64,000 nucleotides of DNA from Streptococcus mitis (GCF_005844455.1 NZ_SPGF01000004.1:1-64000); one strand, 5' to 3'. Shown: positions 27,825 to 38,311, numbered from the stretch's first letter. Translations and numbers: made by a program. The notes: generated from the sequence alone by a model not told the origin.

Positions 27825-29048
27825 ATGAAGATTAGTAAAAGGCACCTATTAAATTATTCTATTCTAGTTCCTTACTTACTTTTATCTATTTTGGGCTTGA
27901 TTGTGGTTTATTCGACAACCAGTGCTATTTTAATTCAAGAAGGCCAAAGTGCACTGCAATTGGTCCGAAGTCAGGGACTATTTTGGATATTTAGTTTGAT
28001 ACTGATTGCCTTGATATATAAGTTGAAACTGAATTTTTTAAGAAATGAACGTCTTTTATTTATTGTTATGTTTGTTGAGCTGATTCTATTGGCTTTGGCT
28101 CGTTTGATTGGTATTCCTGTCAATGGAGCCTATGGCTGGATTTCTGTAGGACCTTTGACCATTCAGCCAGCCGAATACTTGAAAATTATTATTATTTGGT
28201 ATCTAGCAAATAAATTTTCCAAACAACAAGAGGATATAGCTATTTATGATTTTCAAGTTTTGACGCAGAATCAGTGGCTTCCTCGTGCGTTTAATGACTG
28301 GCGCTTTGTTCTCTTTGTACTGATTGGGAGCCTTGCTATTTTCCCAGATTTGGGGAATGCTTCTATTTTAGCTTTGGTTGCCTTGATTATGTATACGATT
28401 AGTGGTATCGCTTATAGATGGTTTATTGCCTTTTTGGGAATTTTGGTGGGAGTTTCTGCCCTATCCTTATCACTGATTTCTTTTATAGGGGTTGATAAAT
28501 TTTCAAAAATTCCAGTATTTGGTTATGTAGCCAAGCGTTTCAGTGCCTACTTTAATCCCTTTGCCGATTTGGCAGGAGCAGGGCACCAACTTGCAAATTC
28601 CTACTTTGCCATGGTAAATGGTGGTTGGTTTGGTCTAGGTTTAGGAAATTCAATTGAAAAACGTGGCTATTTACCAGAGGCCCATACAGATTTTGTATTT
28701 TCAATTGTCATTGAAGAATTTGGCTTTGTGGGAGCCAGCTTGATTTTGTCACTTGTCTTTTTCCTTATTTTACGAATTATCTTAGTAGGTATTCGTGCTA
28801 AGAATCCCTTTAATTCCATGATGGCGATTGGAGTTGGGGGGATGATGTTGGTACAGGTCTTTGTTAATATCGGTGGAATTTCTGGTATTATTCCTTCAAC
28901 AGGAGTTACCTTTCCTTTCTTATCGCAAGGAGGGAATAGTCTTCTGGTCTTGTCTGTAGCCATCGCCTTTGTCTTAAATATTGATGCAAGTGAAAAGCGT
29001 GCTCAATTGTATGAGGAGTTAGAAGCTCACTCCTCAAACTATATGTAG
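27825..29048 (+). CDS. ftsW: Septal peptidoglycan glycosyltransferase FtsW (SEDS family)
   Basis: FtsW polymerises septal glycan with its partner class B PBP. The 407-residue protein has about ten membrane helices, the SEDS signature near GGWFGLGLGNSIEKRGYLPEAHTDF and the conserved end TGVTFPFLSQGGNS. FtsW is preferred over RodA because of the ppc neighbourhood known from pneumococcus; sequence alone does not fully exclude RodA. A T-rich 160-nt spacer separates it from ppmA. Confidence 0.9.
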   Translation: MKISKRHLLNYSILVPYLLLSILGLIVVYSTTSAILIQEGQSALQLVRSQGLFWIFSLILIALIYKLKLNFLRNERLLFIVMFVELILLALARLIGIPVNGAYGWISVGPLTIQPAEYLKIIIIWYLANKFSKQQEDIAIYDFQVLTQNQWLPRAFNDWRFVLFVLIGSLAIFPDLGNASILALVALIMYTISGIAYRWFIAFLGILVGVSALSLSLISFIGVDKFSKIPVFGYVAKRFSAYFNPFADLAGAGHQLANSYFAMVNGGWFGLGLGNSIEKRGYLPEAHTDFVFSIVIEEFGFVGASLILSLVFFLILRIILVGIRAKNPFNSMMAIGVGGMMLVQVFVNIGGISGIIPSTGVTFPFLSQGGNSLLVLSVAIAFVLNIDASEKRAQLYEELEAHSSNYM

Positions 29049-29072
29049 AGCTGATAGTGGAAAGGATTACCT

Positions 29073-31769
29073 ATGTCTCTTCAAAAATTAGAAAACTATA
29101 GTAATAAAGCTGTCGTGCAAGAAGAAGTATTGATTTTAACAGAATTGTTAGAAGATATCACTAAAAATATGCTTGCTCCAGCGACTTTTGAAAAAATCAT
29201 GCAGTTGAAGGAATTATCAACTCAAGAAGATTATCAAGGCTTGAACCAATTGGTTACTAGTCTGTCAAATGATGAAATGGCTTATATTTCACGCTATTTC
29301 TCTATCTTGCCCCTCTTGATTAATATTTCAGAAGATGTGGATTTGGCTTATGAAATCAACCACCAAAATAATATCGATCAAGATTATCTTGGGAAATTAT
29401 CAGCAACTATCAAAATGGTTGCTGAAAAAGAAAATGCGGTTGAAATTCTTGAACACTTGAATGTTGTCCCTGTTTTGACAGCCCATCCAACACAAGTGCA
29501 ACGTAAGAGTATGTTGGATTTGACCAACCATATCCATACCCTCTTGCGTAAGTATCGTGATGTGAAATTAGGCTTGATTAATAAGGAAAAATGGCATAAT
29601 GATCTCCGTCGTTACATTGAGATTATCATGCAGACAGATATGATTCGTGAAAAGAAATTGAAAGTAACCAATGAAATTACGAATGTCATGGAATACTACA
29701 ATAGTTCATTCCTGAAGGCAGTTCCTCATTTGACTGCTGAGTACAAGCGTCTGGCTAAAAAACACGGCTTGGAGTTGAAACATCCTAAACCAATTACCAT
29801 GGGAATGTGGATTGGTGGAGACCGTGATGGTAATCCTTTTGTTACAGCAGATACCTTGAAACAATCTGCTATGACTCAGTGTGAAGTCATCATGAACTAC
29901 TATGATGAAAAGATTTACCAACTTTATCGTGAATTCTCTCTCTCAACCAGTATTGTCAATGTGAGCAAGCAAGTCAGAGAAATGGCTCGTCAATCCAAGG
30001 ATAATTCTATTTACCGTGAAAAAGAGCTTTACCGTCGTGCCTTGTTTGATATTCAATCAAAAATCCAAGCAACTAAAGCTTATCTGATTGAGGATAAGGA
30101 AGTTGGTGCTCGCTATGAAACAGCCAATGATTTTTATAAGGATTTGATTACTATTCGAGATTCCCTCTTGGAAAATAAGGGTGAAGCACTGATTTCTGGT
30201 GATTTTGTTGAGTTGATCCAGGCAGTTGAAATTTTTGGTTTCTATTTGGCATCTATTGATATGCGTCAAGATTCTAGTGTTCATGAGGCCTGTGTAGCAG
30301 AACTCTTAAAATCAGCAGGAATTCATTCTCGTTATAGCGAACTAAGTGAAGAAGAAAAATGCCAGCTTCTATTGAAAGAATTGGAGGAAGATCCACGTAT
30401 TCTTTCTGCTACTCATGTTGAAAAATCAGAGTTACTTGAAAAAGAATTGGCCATCTTTAAAGCTGCTCGTAAGTTGAAAGATAAGTTGGGTGATGATGTT
30501 ATTCGTCAAACCATTATTTCACATGCAACCAGCGTATCAGACATGCTGGAATTGGCTATCTTGCTAAAAGAAGTAGGGCTAGTTGATAAAGAAAGAGCCC
30601 GTGTCCAAATCGTTCCTCTTTTTGAAACAATCGAGGACTTGGATCACTCAGAAGAAACTATGAGAGAATACCTTTCTCTTCCTCTTGCTAAGAAATGGAT
30701 TGCTTCACGTAATAACTACCAAGAAATCATGCTTGGTTACTCTGATAGTAATAAAGATGGTGGCTACCTATCATCATGTTGGACCCTCTACAAGGCTCAA
30801 CAACAATTGACTGCTATTGGAGATGAATTTGGCGTGAAGGTTACCTTCTTCCATGGCCGTGGTGGGACTGTCGGTCGTGGTGGTGGACCAACCTATGAAG
30901 CCATCACATCTCAACCGCTCAAGTCTATCAAGGATCGTATCCGTTTGACGGAGCAGGGTGAAGTAATTGGGAATAAATACGGTAACAAAGACGCTGCTTA
31001 CTATAACCTTGAAATGCTGGTTTCAGCGGCCATTAACCGTATGATTACTCAGAAGAAGAGTGATACCAATACCTCAAATCGTTATGAAGCTATTATGGAC
31101 CAAGTGGTGGACCGTAGTTACGATATCTACCGTGATTTGGTCTTTGGTAATGACCATTTCTATGATTATTTCTTTGAGTCAAGTCCAATCAAGGCTATTT
31201 CAAGCTTTAATATCGGTTCACGTCCAGCCGCTCGTAAGACAATCACTGAAATTGGTGGTTTGCGTGCCATTCCATGGGTGTTCTCATGGTCGCAAAGTCG
31301 TGTTATGTTTCCTGGCTGGTATGGTGTCGGATCAAGCTTCAAAGAATTTATTGATAAAAATCCAGAGAACATCGCTATTCTACGAGATATGTACCAAAAT
31401 TGGCCTTTCTTCCAGTCACTTCTTTCAAATGTTGACATGGTCTTGTCAAAATCAAATATGAATATTGCTTTTGAATATGCCAAACTTTGTGAAGATGATC
31501 AAGTAAAAGCAATTTATGAGACTATTCTAAATGAATGGCAAGTTACCAAGGAAGTCATCTTGGCTATCGAAGGTTATGATGAACTCTTGGCTGAAAATCC
31601 ATATTTAAAAGCAAGTTTGGATTACCGTATGCCTTACTTTAATATCCTCAACTATATCCAGTTGGAGTTGATTAAACGTCAACGCCGAGGAGAATTATCA
31701 AGCGATCAAGAAAAATTGATCCATACAACCATCAACGGAATTGCAACAGGATTGCGTAATTCAGGTTGA
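29073..31769 (+). CDS. ppc: Phosphoenolpyruvate carboxylase
   Basis: Converts PEP and bicarbonate to oxaloacetate, feeding aspartate-family synthesis in organisms lacking a full TCA cycle. The 898-residue protein shows the catalytic His region ([12 protein letters not shown]), the R-rich [15 protein letters not shown] loop and the C-terminus [10 protein letters not shown]. It follows ftsW by 24 nt and is closed by a terminator. Confidence 0.97.
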   Translation: MSLQKLENYSNKAVVQEEVLILTELLEDITKNMLAPATFEKIMQLKELSTQEDYQGLNQLVTSLSNDEMAYISRYFSILPLLINISEDVDLAYEINHQNNIDQDYLGKLSATIKMVAEKENAVEILEHLNVVPVLTAHPTQVQRKSMLDLTNHIHTLLRKYRDVKLGLINKEKWHNDLRRYIEIIMQTDMIREKKLKVTNEITNVMEYYNSSFLKAVPHLTAEYKRLAKKHGLELKHPKPITMGMWIGGDRDGNPFVTADTLKQSAMTQCEVIMNYYDEKIYQLYREFSLSTSIVNVSKQVREMARQSKDNSIYREKELYRRALFDIQSKIQATKAYLIEDKEVGARYETANDFYKDLITIRDSLLENKGEALISGDFVELIQAVEIFGFYLASIDMRQDSSVHEACVAELLKSAGIHSRYSELSEEEKCQLLLKELEEDPRILSATHVEKSELLEKELAIFKAARKLKDKLGDDVIRQTIISHATSVSDMLELAILLKEVGLVDKERARVQIVPLFETIEDLDHSEETMREYLSLPLAKKWIASRNNYQEIMLGYSDSNKDGGYLSSCWTLYKAQQQLTAIGDEFGVKVTFFHGRGGTVGRGGGPTYEAITSQPLKSIKDRIRLTEQGEVIGNKYGNKDAAYYNLEMLVSAAINRMITQKKSDTNTSNRYEAIMDQVVDRSYDIYRDLVFGNDHFYDYFFESSPIKAISSFNIGSRPAARKTITEIGGLRAIPWVFSWSQSRVMFPGWYGVGSSFKEFIDKNPENIAILRDMYQNWPFFQSLLSNVDMVLSKSNMNIAFEYAKLCEDDQVKAIYETILNEWQVTKEVILAIEGYDELLAENPYLKASLDYRMPYFNILNYIQLELIKRQRRGELSSDQEKLIHTTINGIATGLRNSG

Positions 31770-31779
31770 TACCTATCAA

Positions 31780-31808
31780 GCTTCCTCTTTTCTATAGGGG
31801 AAGTTTTT
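31780..31808 (+). terminator. Terminator after ppc
   Basis: CTTCCTC pairs with GGGGAAG (one T-G pair) around a 9-nt loop, then TTTTT. Confidence 0.75.
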
Positions 31809-31837
31809 GAATATTTCAAAAAAATTCTCAAAGAGTC

Positions 31838-31865
31838 TTGACAAGTAGTTGAAAAATGATATAAT
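31838..31865 (+). promoter_or_regulatory. Promoter of the T-box/trpXYZ operon
   Basis: TTGACA (31838-31843), 16-nt spacer, TATAAT (31860-31865): a near-consensus strong promoter upstream of the T-box leader. Confidence 0.85.
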
Positions 31866-31871
31866 TTAACC

Positions 31872-32110
31872 ATTCAGAAAAGTAATCATACAAACTTTGT
31901 AGAGAGTCTGTGGTAGCTGAAAGCAGATAAGTGATGATGATGAAAATTGGGCTGAATGTTATGTAGAATTTGAAATCATAAAAATTCGGTGAGCACACCT
32001 TACAGTGCATCTCGTTATTGCGAGACAGAGCGATAGGGAAATTCCCTATAATTGAGGTGGTACCGCGCATCGACGTCCTCACACAAGTTTTTTTGTGTGG
32101 GGACTTTTTT
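31872..32110 (+). promoter_or_regulatory. T-box riboswitch, probably tryptophan-specific
   Basis: The leader has the stem I signatures AGAGAGTCTGTGGTAGCTGAAAG (partly), a candidate specifier TGG at 31949-31951 and the T-box core GAGGTGGTACCGCG (32054-32067). It ends in a strong terminator (stem 32075-32104, then six Ts). Uncharged tRNA should stabilise the antiterminator and allow reading of the transporter genes. Trp specificity is inferred from the UGG candidate and from known Trp T-boxes before streptococcal trpXYZ. The specifier was picked by eye. Confidence 0.85.
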
Positions 32111-32123
32111 GATGGAGGTTAGT

Positions 32124-32183
32124 ATGGAAAGAAAACGATGGCGTCGCTTGTTTATACTCAATGAAAATCAAAGTACAAACTAG
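32124..32183 (+). CDS. 19-residue ORF between T-box and BOX
   Basis: A small ORF with a good ribosome-binding site (GATGGAGG, 6 nt before ATG) right after the T-box terminator. It encodes MERKRWRRLFILNENQSTN; its last nine codons lie in the BOX element. It contains one Trp codon and five Arg/Lys in eight residues. It may be the start of a former longer reading frame cut by BOX insertion, a leader peptide, or chance. I do not recognise it. Confidence 0.3.
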   Translation: MERKRWRRLFILNENQSTN

Positions 32184-32258
32184 GAAGCTAGCCGCAGGCT
32201 GTACTTGAGTACGGCAAGGTGAAGCTAACGTGGTTTGAAGAGATTTTCGAAGAGTATT
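32153..32258 (+). repeat. BOX element (A and C modules) in the trpX leader
   Basis: Begins TATACTCAATGAAAATCAAA and ends GATTTTCGAAGAGTATT, with a short internal part; the middle has diverged. It lies between the T-box terminator and trpX, so every read-through transcript carries its hairpin. Confidence 0.88.
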
Positions 32259-32301
32259 AGATAAGTGAAGTATGTTAAAGGAAATAAAAAGGAGAAATAG
32301 A

Positions 32302-33297
32302 ATGAAAAATAAACGTTTAATTGGAATTATCGCTGCATTAGCAGTCTTAGTAGCAGGAAGCTTGATTTACTCTTCAATGAATAAACCAGAAACTAAGAAT
32401 GAGAAGAAAGTTGCCAAAGTTGGTGTCCTTCAGTTTGTGAGCCATCCATCTCTTGATTTGATTTATAAAGGGATTCAAGATGGACTTGCAGAGGAAGGGT
32501 ATAAAGATGATCAAGTTAAAATCGATTTTATGAACTCAGAAGGTGACCAAAGTAAGGTTGCGACAATGAGTAAACAGTTGGTTGCAAATGGGAATGACCT
32601 TGTGGTTGGTATTGCAACACCAGCTGCTCAAGGTTTGGCTAGTGCAACAAAAGACCTACCGGTTATCATGGCTGCTATTACAGACCCAATCGGTGCTAAC
32701 TTGGTTAAAGATTTGAAAAAACCAGGTGGCAACATTACAGGGGTATCTGACCACAACCCAGCTCAACAACAAGTTGAACTCATCAAGGCTTTGACACCAA
32801 ATGTGAAAACAATCGGTGCTCTTTACTCAAGCAGTGAAGATAATTCAAAAACACAGGTAGAAGAATTTAAAGCTTATGCTGAAAAAGCAGGTTTGACAGT
32901 GGAAACATTTGCAGTTCCTTCAACAAATGAAATTGCTTCAACAGTTAACGTTATGACTAGCAAGGTTGATGCTATCTGGGTTCCAATTGATAACACTATT
33001 GCTTCAGCCTTCTCAACTGTTGTATCAAGCAACCAATCAGCTAAAAAACCAATCTACCCAAGCGCAACTGCCATGGTAGAAGCAGGTGCTTTGGCGTCCG
33101 TTGTAGTTGACCAACATGACCTTGGTGTGGCAACTGGTAAAATGATTGCTCAAGTTTTGAAAGGTGCAAAACCAGCTGATACACCAGTCAATGTCTTTTC
33201 AACTGGTAAGTCAGTGATCAACAAAAAATTGGCACAAGAACTAGGTATTACTATTCCTGAATCTGTTCTAAAAGAAGCAGGACAAGTGATTGAATAA
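32302..33297 (+). CDS. trpX: ABC transporter substrate-binding protein TrpX
   Basis: Extracytoplasmic binding protein of the ABC_sub_bind (DUF534) family, in streptococci linked by T-box regulation to tryptophan uptake. The 331-residue protein has an N-terminal hydrophobic segment (about 5-26) with no lipobox cysteine, so it is probably membrane-anchored by an uncleaved or ordinary signal. The binding fold follows (VGVLQFVSHPSLDLIYKG). Start 32302 has AAAAAGGAG; an in-frame ATG at 32272 lacks one. First gene of a three-gene transporter operon. Confidence 0.85.
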   Translation: MKNKRLIGIIAALAVLVAGSLIYSSMNKPETKNEKKVAKVGVLQFVSHPSLDLIYKGIQDGLAEEGYKDDQVKIDFMNSEGDQSKVATMSKQLVANGNDLVVGIATPAAQGLASATKDLPVIMAAITDPIGANLVKDLKKPGGNITGVSDHNPAQQQVELIKALTPNVKTIGALYSSSEDNSKTQVEEFKAYAEKAGLTVETFAVPSTNEIASTVNVMTSKVDAIWVPIDNTIASAFSTVVSSNQSAKKPIYPSATAMVEAGALASVVVDQHDLGVATGKMIAQVLKGAKPADTPVNVFSTGKSVINKKLAQELGITIPESVLKEAGQVIE

Positions 33298-33304
33298 TCT
33301 GTAA

Positions 33305-33337
33305 TGGAGGAGTTGGGGACATCTCCTCCAATTTTTT
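33305..33337 (+). terminator. Intra-operon hairpin between trpX and trpY
   Basis: TGGAGGAG (33305-33312) pairs perfectly with CTCCTCCA (33323-33330), followed by ATTTTTT. It has the full form of an intrinsic terminator and would lower permease and ATPase expression relative to the binding protein, a common ABC operon arrangement. Confidence 0.75.
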
Positions 33338-33372
33338 ACAATAGAAATCGTATAGAAAAGGTTAAGAAACAG

Positions 33373-34239
33373 ATGATATTATCTATTATTTCTCAAGGAT
33401 TTGTCTGGGCTATTTTAGGTCTGGGAATCTTTATGACATTTAGGATTTTAAACTTTCCAGATATGACGACAGAAGGTTCTTTCCCTCTTGGGGGAGCTGT
33501 TGCTGTCACTCTGATAACCAAAGGTGTAAATCCCTTTTTAGCGACACTTGTTGCTGTAGGAGCAGGTTGTTTGGCTGGAATGGCAGCAGGTCTTCTTTAT
33601 ACAAAAGGGAAGATTCCAACCTTGCTCTCAGGAATTTTGGTGATGACATCTTGTCACTCTATCATGCTCTTGATTATGGGACGTGCCAATTTAGGCTTGC
33701 TTGGAACTAAGCAAATTCAGGATGTCTTACCTTTTGATTCAGATTTGAACCAACTCTTTACAGGTCTTATCTTTGTCAGTCTTGTCATTGCTCTCATGAT
33801 CTTTTTCTTGGACACTAAACTTGGACAAGCCTATATTGCTACAGGTGACAATCCTGATATGGCTAGAAGTTTCGGAATTCATACTGGACGCATGGAGCTC
33901 ATGGGTTTGGTCTTATCAAATGGTGTGATTGCCCTTGCAGGTGCCCTCATTGCCCAGCAAGAAGGCTATGCTGATGTGTCTCGAGGAATCGGGGTTATCG
34001 TTGTGGGGCTTGCAAGTTTGATTATTGGAGAAGTTATCTTCAAGAGTTTGAGCTTGGCAGAGCGTTTGGTTACCATCGTTGTAGGTTCTATCGCCTATCA
34101 ATTCTTAGTATGGGCAGTTATCGCGCTTGGCTTTAACACAAGTTACCTTCGTCTATACAGTGCCGTGATTTTAGCAGTCTGCCTCATGATTCCAACATTT
34201 AAGCAAACCATCTTGAAAGGAGCCAAACTAAGCAAATGA
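33373..34239 (+). CDS. trpY: ABC transporter permease TrpY
   Basis: Inner-membrane permease of the BPD_transp_2 type with about 8 membrane helices. Start chosen at ATG 33373 (MILSIISQGFVWAILG, 288 residues), which matches the family N-terminus. A start at 33304 would place 23 polar residues encoded by the terminator hairpin in front. It overlaps the ATPase gene by 4 nt (ATGA). Confidence 0.87.
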   Translation: MILSIISQGFVWAILGLGIFMTFRILNFPDMTTEGSFPLGGAVAVTLITKGVNPFLATLVAVGAGCLAGMAAGLLYTKGKIPTLLSGILVMTSCHSIMLLIMGRANLGLLGTKQIQDVLPFDSDLNQLFTGLIFVSLVIALMIFFLDTKLGQAYIATGDNPDMARSFGIHTGRMELMGLVLSNGVIALAGALIAQQEGYADVSRGIGVIVVGLASLIIGEVIFKSLSLAERLVTIVVGSIAYQFLVWAVIALGFNTSYLRLYSAVILAVCLMIPTFKQTILKGAKLSK

Positions 34240-34994
34240 CAGCAATTGTAGAATTAAAAAATGCAACCAAAGTCGTTAAAAATGGCTTTGATGAAGAAAA
34301 GATTATTTTAAATGATGTTTCCTTAGAAATTTTTGAACAGGATTTTATCACGATTTTAGGTGGCAATGGAGCTGGTAAATCAACTCTCTTTAACACCATT
34401 GCAGGAACATTATCCTTAACCAGTGGAACCATCCGTATCTTGGGTGAAGATGTTACCAAGTTTTCACCAGAGAAGCGCGCTAAGTATCTGTCTCGTGTCT
34501 TCCAAGATCCAAAGATGGGGACAGCTCCTCGTATGACAGTCGCTGAAAATCTTTTGATTGCCAAGTTTCGTGGTGAAAAGCGTGGATTGTTACCAAGACG
34601 TCTGGCTAGCTACAAGGATGAATTTCAGGCAACTATTGAAAAAGTAGGAAACGGTCTTGAGAAACATTTGAATACACCGATTGAGTTCTTATCAGGTGGA
34701 CAAAGACAGGCCTTGAGCCTCTTGATGGCAACCTTGAAGCGTCCTGAATTACTCTTGTTGGACGAGCATACTGCAGCCCTTGATCCAAAGACCAGTGTGG
34801 CCTTGATGAAATTGACAGATGAATTTGTCAAGAAGGATAAATTGACAGCACTTATGATTACTCATCATATGGAAGATGCTCTCAAATATGGCAATCGTTT
34901 GATTGTTATGAAGGAAGGTCGTATCATCCAAGATTTGAGCCAAGAAGAAAAAGCAAAAATGAAAATCTCTGATTATTATCAACTCTTTGAATAA
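34236..34994 (+). CDS. trpZ: ABC transporter ATPase TrpZ
   Basis: A 252-residue ATP-binding subunit with Walker A GGNGAGKST, signature LSGGQRQ, Walker B LLLLDEHTAALDP and the H-loop MITHH. The ATG overlaps the trpY stop, so translation is coupled. With TrpX and TrpY it makes a complete importer; tryptophan as substrate is inferred from the T-box. Confidence 0.9.
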   Translation: MTAIVELKNATKVVKNGFDEEKIILNDVSLEIFEQDFITILGGNGAGKSTLFNTIAGTLSLTSGTIRILGEDVTKFSPEKRAKYLSRVFQDPKMGTAPRMTVAENLLIAKFRGEKRGLLPRRLASYKDEFQATIEKVGNGLEKHLNTPIEFLSGGQRQALSLLMATLKRPELLLLDEHTAALDPKTSVALMKLTDEFVKKDKLTALMITHHMEDALKYGNRLIVMKEGRIIQDLSQEEKAKMKISDYYQLFE

Positions 34995-35017
34995 AGTAGG
35001 GAAAACAAGTGAAATGG

Positions 35018-35046
35018 TTTACTTTTTTTCTGAAATAAAGTATACT
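35018..35046 (+). promoter_or_regulatory. dnaG-rpoD promoter
   Basis: TTTACT (35018-35023) and TATACT (35041-35046), 17-nt spacer, about 38 nt before dnaG. Confidence 0.6.
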
Positions 35047-35083
35047 ATATAAAGTAAACTATGATAACATGGAGGTATTGTGT

Positions 35084-36844
35084 ATGGTTGACAAACAAGT
35101 CATTGAAGAAATCAAAAACAATGCCAACATTGTGGAAGTCATAGGAGATGTGATTTCTTTACAAAAGGCAGGACGGAACTATCTAGGGCTCTGTCCTTTT
35201 CATGGTGAAAAAACACCTTCTTTCAACGTTGTAGAGGACAAGCAGTTTTATCACTGTTTTGGTTGTGGTCGCTCTGGAGATGTCTTTAAGTTCATCGAGG
35301 AGTACCAAGGGGTTGCCTTTATGGAGGCTGTCCAAATCTTAGGTCAGCGTGTTGGGATAGAGGTAGAAAAACCGCTTTATAATGAGCAGAAGCCAGCCTC
35401 CCCCCACCAAGCTCTTTATGATATGCACGAAGATGCTGCCAAATTTTATCATGCCATTCTCATGACAACGACCATGGGGGAAGAGGCCAGAAACTACCTT
35501 TATCAGCGTGGTTTGACAGATGAAGTGCTCAAGCATTTTCGGATTGGTTTAGCACCTCCAGAACGAAACTATCTCTATCAACGTTTGTCTGGTCAGTATC
35601 GTGAAGAGGATTTCTTGGATTCAGGATTATTTTACCTCTCGGATGCCAATCAATTTGTAGACACCTTTCATAATCGGATTATGTTTCCCTTGACCAATGA
35701 TCAGGGAAAAGTCATTGCCTTCTCAGGTCGTATCTGGCAGAAAACGGATTCACAAACTTCTAAGTATAAAAATAGCAGATCGACTGCAATTTTTAACAAA
35801 AGTTACGAATTATATCATATGGATAGGGCAAAAAAATCTTCTGGTAAAGCCAGTGAGATTTACCTCATGGAAGGGTTCATGGATGTCATTGCAGCCTATC
35901 GGGCTGGAATCGAAAATGCTGTGGCGTCTATGGGTACGGCCTTGAGTCGTGAGCATGTTGAGCATCTGAAAAGGTTAACCAAGAAGTTGGTTCTTGTTTA
36001 CGATGGCGATAAGGCTGGGCAAGCTGCGACATTGAAAGCCTTAGATGAAATTGGCGATATGCCTGTGCAGATCGTCAGCATGCCTGATAACTTGGATCCA
36101 GATGAGTATCTACAAAAAAATGGACCAGAAGACTTGGCCTATCTATTAACGAAAACACGTATTAGTCCGATTGAGTTTTACATTCACCAGTACAAGCCTG
36201 AAAATAGTGAAAATCTGCAGGTACAGATTGAGTTTATTGAAAAAATAGCTCCCTTGATTGTTCAAGAAAAGTCTATCACTGCTCAAAACAGCTATATTCA
36301 TATTTTAGCTGACAGTCTGGCGTCCTTTGATTATGCCCAGATTGAGCAGATTGTGAATGAGAGCCGTCGGGCACAAAGGCAGAATCGCATGGAAGGAATC
36401 TCCAGACCGACGCCAATCACCATGCCTGTCACCAAGCAGTTATCGGCTATTATGAGGGCAGAAGCCCATCTACTTTATCGAATGATGGAATCTCCTCTTG
36501 TTTTGAACGATTACCGTTTGCGAGAAGATTTTGCATTTGATACACCTGAATTTCAGGTCTTATATGACTTACTTGGCCAGTATGGCAATCTTCCTCCAGA
36601 AGTTTTAGCAGAGCAGACAGAGGAAGTTGAGAGAGCTTGGTACCAAGTCTTAGCTCAGGATTTACCTGCTGAGATGTCACCGCAGGAACTTAGTGAAGTA
36701 GAGATGACTCGAAACAAGGCTCTCTTGAATCAGGACAATATGAGAATCAAAAAGAAGGTACAGGAAGCTAGCCATGTAGGAGATACAGACACAGCCTTAG
36801 AAGAATTGGAACGTTTAATTTCCCAAAAGAGAAGAATGGAGTAA
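35084..36844 (+). CDS. dnaG: DNA primase
   Basis: Makes RNA primers for Okazaki fragments together with the replicative helicase. The 586-residue protein has an N-terminal CHC2 zinc finger ([12 protein letters not shown] ... HCFGCG), a Toprim catalytic domain ([24 protein letters not shown]) and a C-terminal helicase-interaction region. Start 35084 (MVDKQV) follows TGGAGGTATT; the ATG at 35069 lies inside that site. rpoD begins 2 nt after its stop: the classical macromolecular synthesis operon. Confidence 0.97.
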   Translation: MVDKQVIEEIKNNANIVEVIGDVISLQKAGRNYLGLCPFHGEKTPSFNVVEDKQFYHCFGCGRSGDVFKFIEEYQGVAFMEAVQILGQRVGIEVEKPLYNEQKPASPHQALYDMHEDAAKFYHAILMTTTMGEEARNYLYQRGLTDEVLKHFRIGLAPPERNYLYQRLSGQYREEDFLDSGLFYLSDANQFVDTFHNRIMFPLTNDQGKVIAFSGRIWQKTDSQTSKYKNSRSTAIFNKSYELYHMDRAKKSSGKASEIYLMEGFMDVIAAYRAGIENAVASMGTALSREHVEHLKRLTKKLVLVYDGDKAGQAATLKALDEIGDMPVQIVSMPDNLDPDEYLQKNGPEDLAYLLTKTRISPIEFYIHQYKPENSENLQVQIEFIEKIAPLIVQEKSITAQNSYIHILADSLASFDYAQIEQIVNESRRAQRQNRMEGISRPTPITMPVTKQLSAIMRAEAHLLYRMMESPLVLNDYRLREDFAFDTPEFQVLYDLLGQYGNLPPEVLAEQTEEVERAWYQVLAQDLPAEMSPQELSEVEMTRNKALLNQDNMRIKKKVQEASHVGDTDTALEELERLISQKRRME

Positions 36845-36846
36845 TA

Positions 36847-37956
36847 ATGGCAACAAAACAAAAAGAAGTAACAACATTTGACGTACAAGTAGCAGAATTT
36901 ATCCGTAATCATAAACAAAAAGGGACAGCAACTGATGATGAAATCAATGCTAGTCTAGTTATTCCTTTTACCTTGGACGCTGATGGGATTGAAGATCTCT
37001 TGCAACGAATTCAGGATGCAGGGATTTCAATTACAGATAACGAAGGAAATCCAAGTGCGCGTGTTCTTAGTGCAGAAGAAGAGCCAGAACTTAGCGATGA
37101 GGATTTGATTGGTTCAACTTCTGCTAAGGTCAATGACCCTGTCCGTATGTACTTGAAAGAAATCGGGGTCGTTCCTCTCTTGACCAATGAAGAGGAAAAA
37201 GAATTGGCACTAGCTGTTGAAGCTGGTGATATCGAAGCCAAACAACGTCTTGCGGAAGCCAACCTTCGTTTGGTTGTTTCCATTGCCAAGCGTTATGTCG
37301 GCCGTGGTATGCAGTTCCTTGACTTGATTCAAGAAGGGAACATGGGCTTGATGAAGGCGGTTGACAAGTTTGACTATTCTAAAGGATTTAAGTTCTCAAC
37401 TTACGCAACGTGGTGGATTCGTCAAGCCATCACTCGTGCTATCGCGGATCAAGCTCGTACCATTCGTATCCCAGTCCACATGGTTGAAACCATTAATAAA
37501 TTGGTTCGTGAACAGCGTAACCTTCTTCAAGAATTGGGACAAGATCCAACGCCTGAACAAATCGCTGAACGTATGGATATGACTCCTGACAAGGTTCGTG
37601 AAATCTTGAAGATTGCTCAAGAACCAGTATCTCTTGAAACGCCAATCGGTGAAGAGGATGATAGCCACCTTGGGGACTTTATCGAAGACGAAGTGATTGA
37701 AAATCCAGTGGACTACACAACTCGTATCGTCTTGCGTGAGCAGTTGGATGAGGTCTTGGATACTCTTACAGACCGTGAAGAAAATGTTCTACGTTTGCGT
37801 TTTGGACTAGATGATGGGAAAATGCGCACCCTTGAAGATGTTGGTAAAGTCTTTAACGTAACCCGTGAGCGTATCCGTCAGATTGAGGCTAAAGCTTTGA
37901 GAAAACTACGTCAACCAAGTCGCAGCAAACCGCTTCGTGATTTTATTGAAGACTAA
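36847..37956 (+). CDS. rpoD: Principal sigma factor SigA (RpoD)
   Basis: The housekeeping sigma factor. The 369-residue protein has region 1.1, regions 1.2-2.4 ([42 protein letters not shown]), region 3 and region 4 with the -35 helix-turn-helix ([19 protein letters not shown]). Length agrees with the short Firmicute form lacking the long non-conserved insert. GAATGGAG precedes the start. Confidence 0.98.
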   Translation: MATKQKEVTTFDVQVAEFIRNHKQKGTATDDEINASLVIPFTLDADGIEDLLQRIQDAGISITDNEGNPSARVLSAEEEPELSDEDLIGSTSAKVNDPVRMYLKEIGVVPLLTNEEEKELALAVEAGDIEAKQRLAEANLRLVVSIAKRYVGRGMQFLDLIQEGNMGLMKAVDKFDYSKGFKFSTYATWWIRQAITRAIADQARTIRIPVHMVETINKLVREQRNLLQELGQDPTPEQIAERMDMTPDKVREILKIAQEPVSLETPIGEEDDSHLGDFIEDEVIENPVDYTTRIVLREQLDEVLDTLTDREENVLRLRFGLDDGKMRTLEDVGKVFNVTRERIRQIEAKALRKLRQPSRSKPLRDFIED

Positions 37957-37969
37957 GAGTGAGGAAAAT

Positions 37970-38299
37970 ATGGCTTATACAGAAGAGCAAATTGAAAACA
38001 TCAAAACACGGATTTTAACAGCCTTGGAAGAAGTCATCGACCCTGAGTTGGGAATCGATATTGTCAATCTTGGTTTGATTTATGAGATTCGTTTTGATGG
38101 AGACACAGGGCAAACAGAGATTGACATGACTTTGACAACTATGGGTTGTCCCCTAGCAGACCTTTTGACGGACCAGATTTATGATGCCATGACAGAGGTG
38201 CCAGAAGTAACTGATACTGAGGTCAAATTAGTCTGGTATCCAGCCTGGACCGTTGAAAAAATGAGTCGTTATGCCCGCATTGCCCTAGGCATTAAGTAG
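37970..38299 (+). CDS. MIP18/DUF59 family metal-sulfur cluster assembly protein
   Basis: A 109-residue protein of the DUF59 (SufT/PaaD-like) family associated with iron-sulfur cluster maturation. The fold signature is ALEEVIDPELGIDIVNLGLIY. The conserved cysteine is in TLTTMGCPLADLL. Start 37970 has GAGGAAAAT. It follows rpoD by 13 nt and is probably read from the dnaG-rpoD transcript. An inverted repeat follows. Confidence 0.88.
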   Translation: MAYTEEQIENIKTRILTALEEVIDPELGIDIVNLGLIYEIRFDGDTGQTEIDMTLTTMGCPLADLLTDQIYDAMTEVPEVTDTEVKLVWYPAWTVEKMSRYARIALGIK

Positions 38300-38311
38300 A
38301 CATATAAAAGC

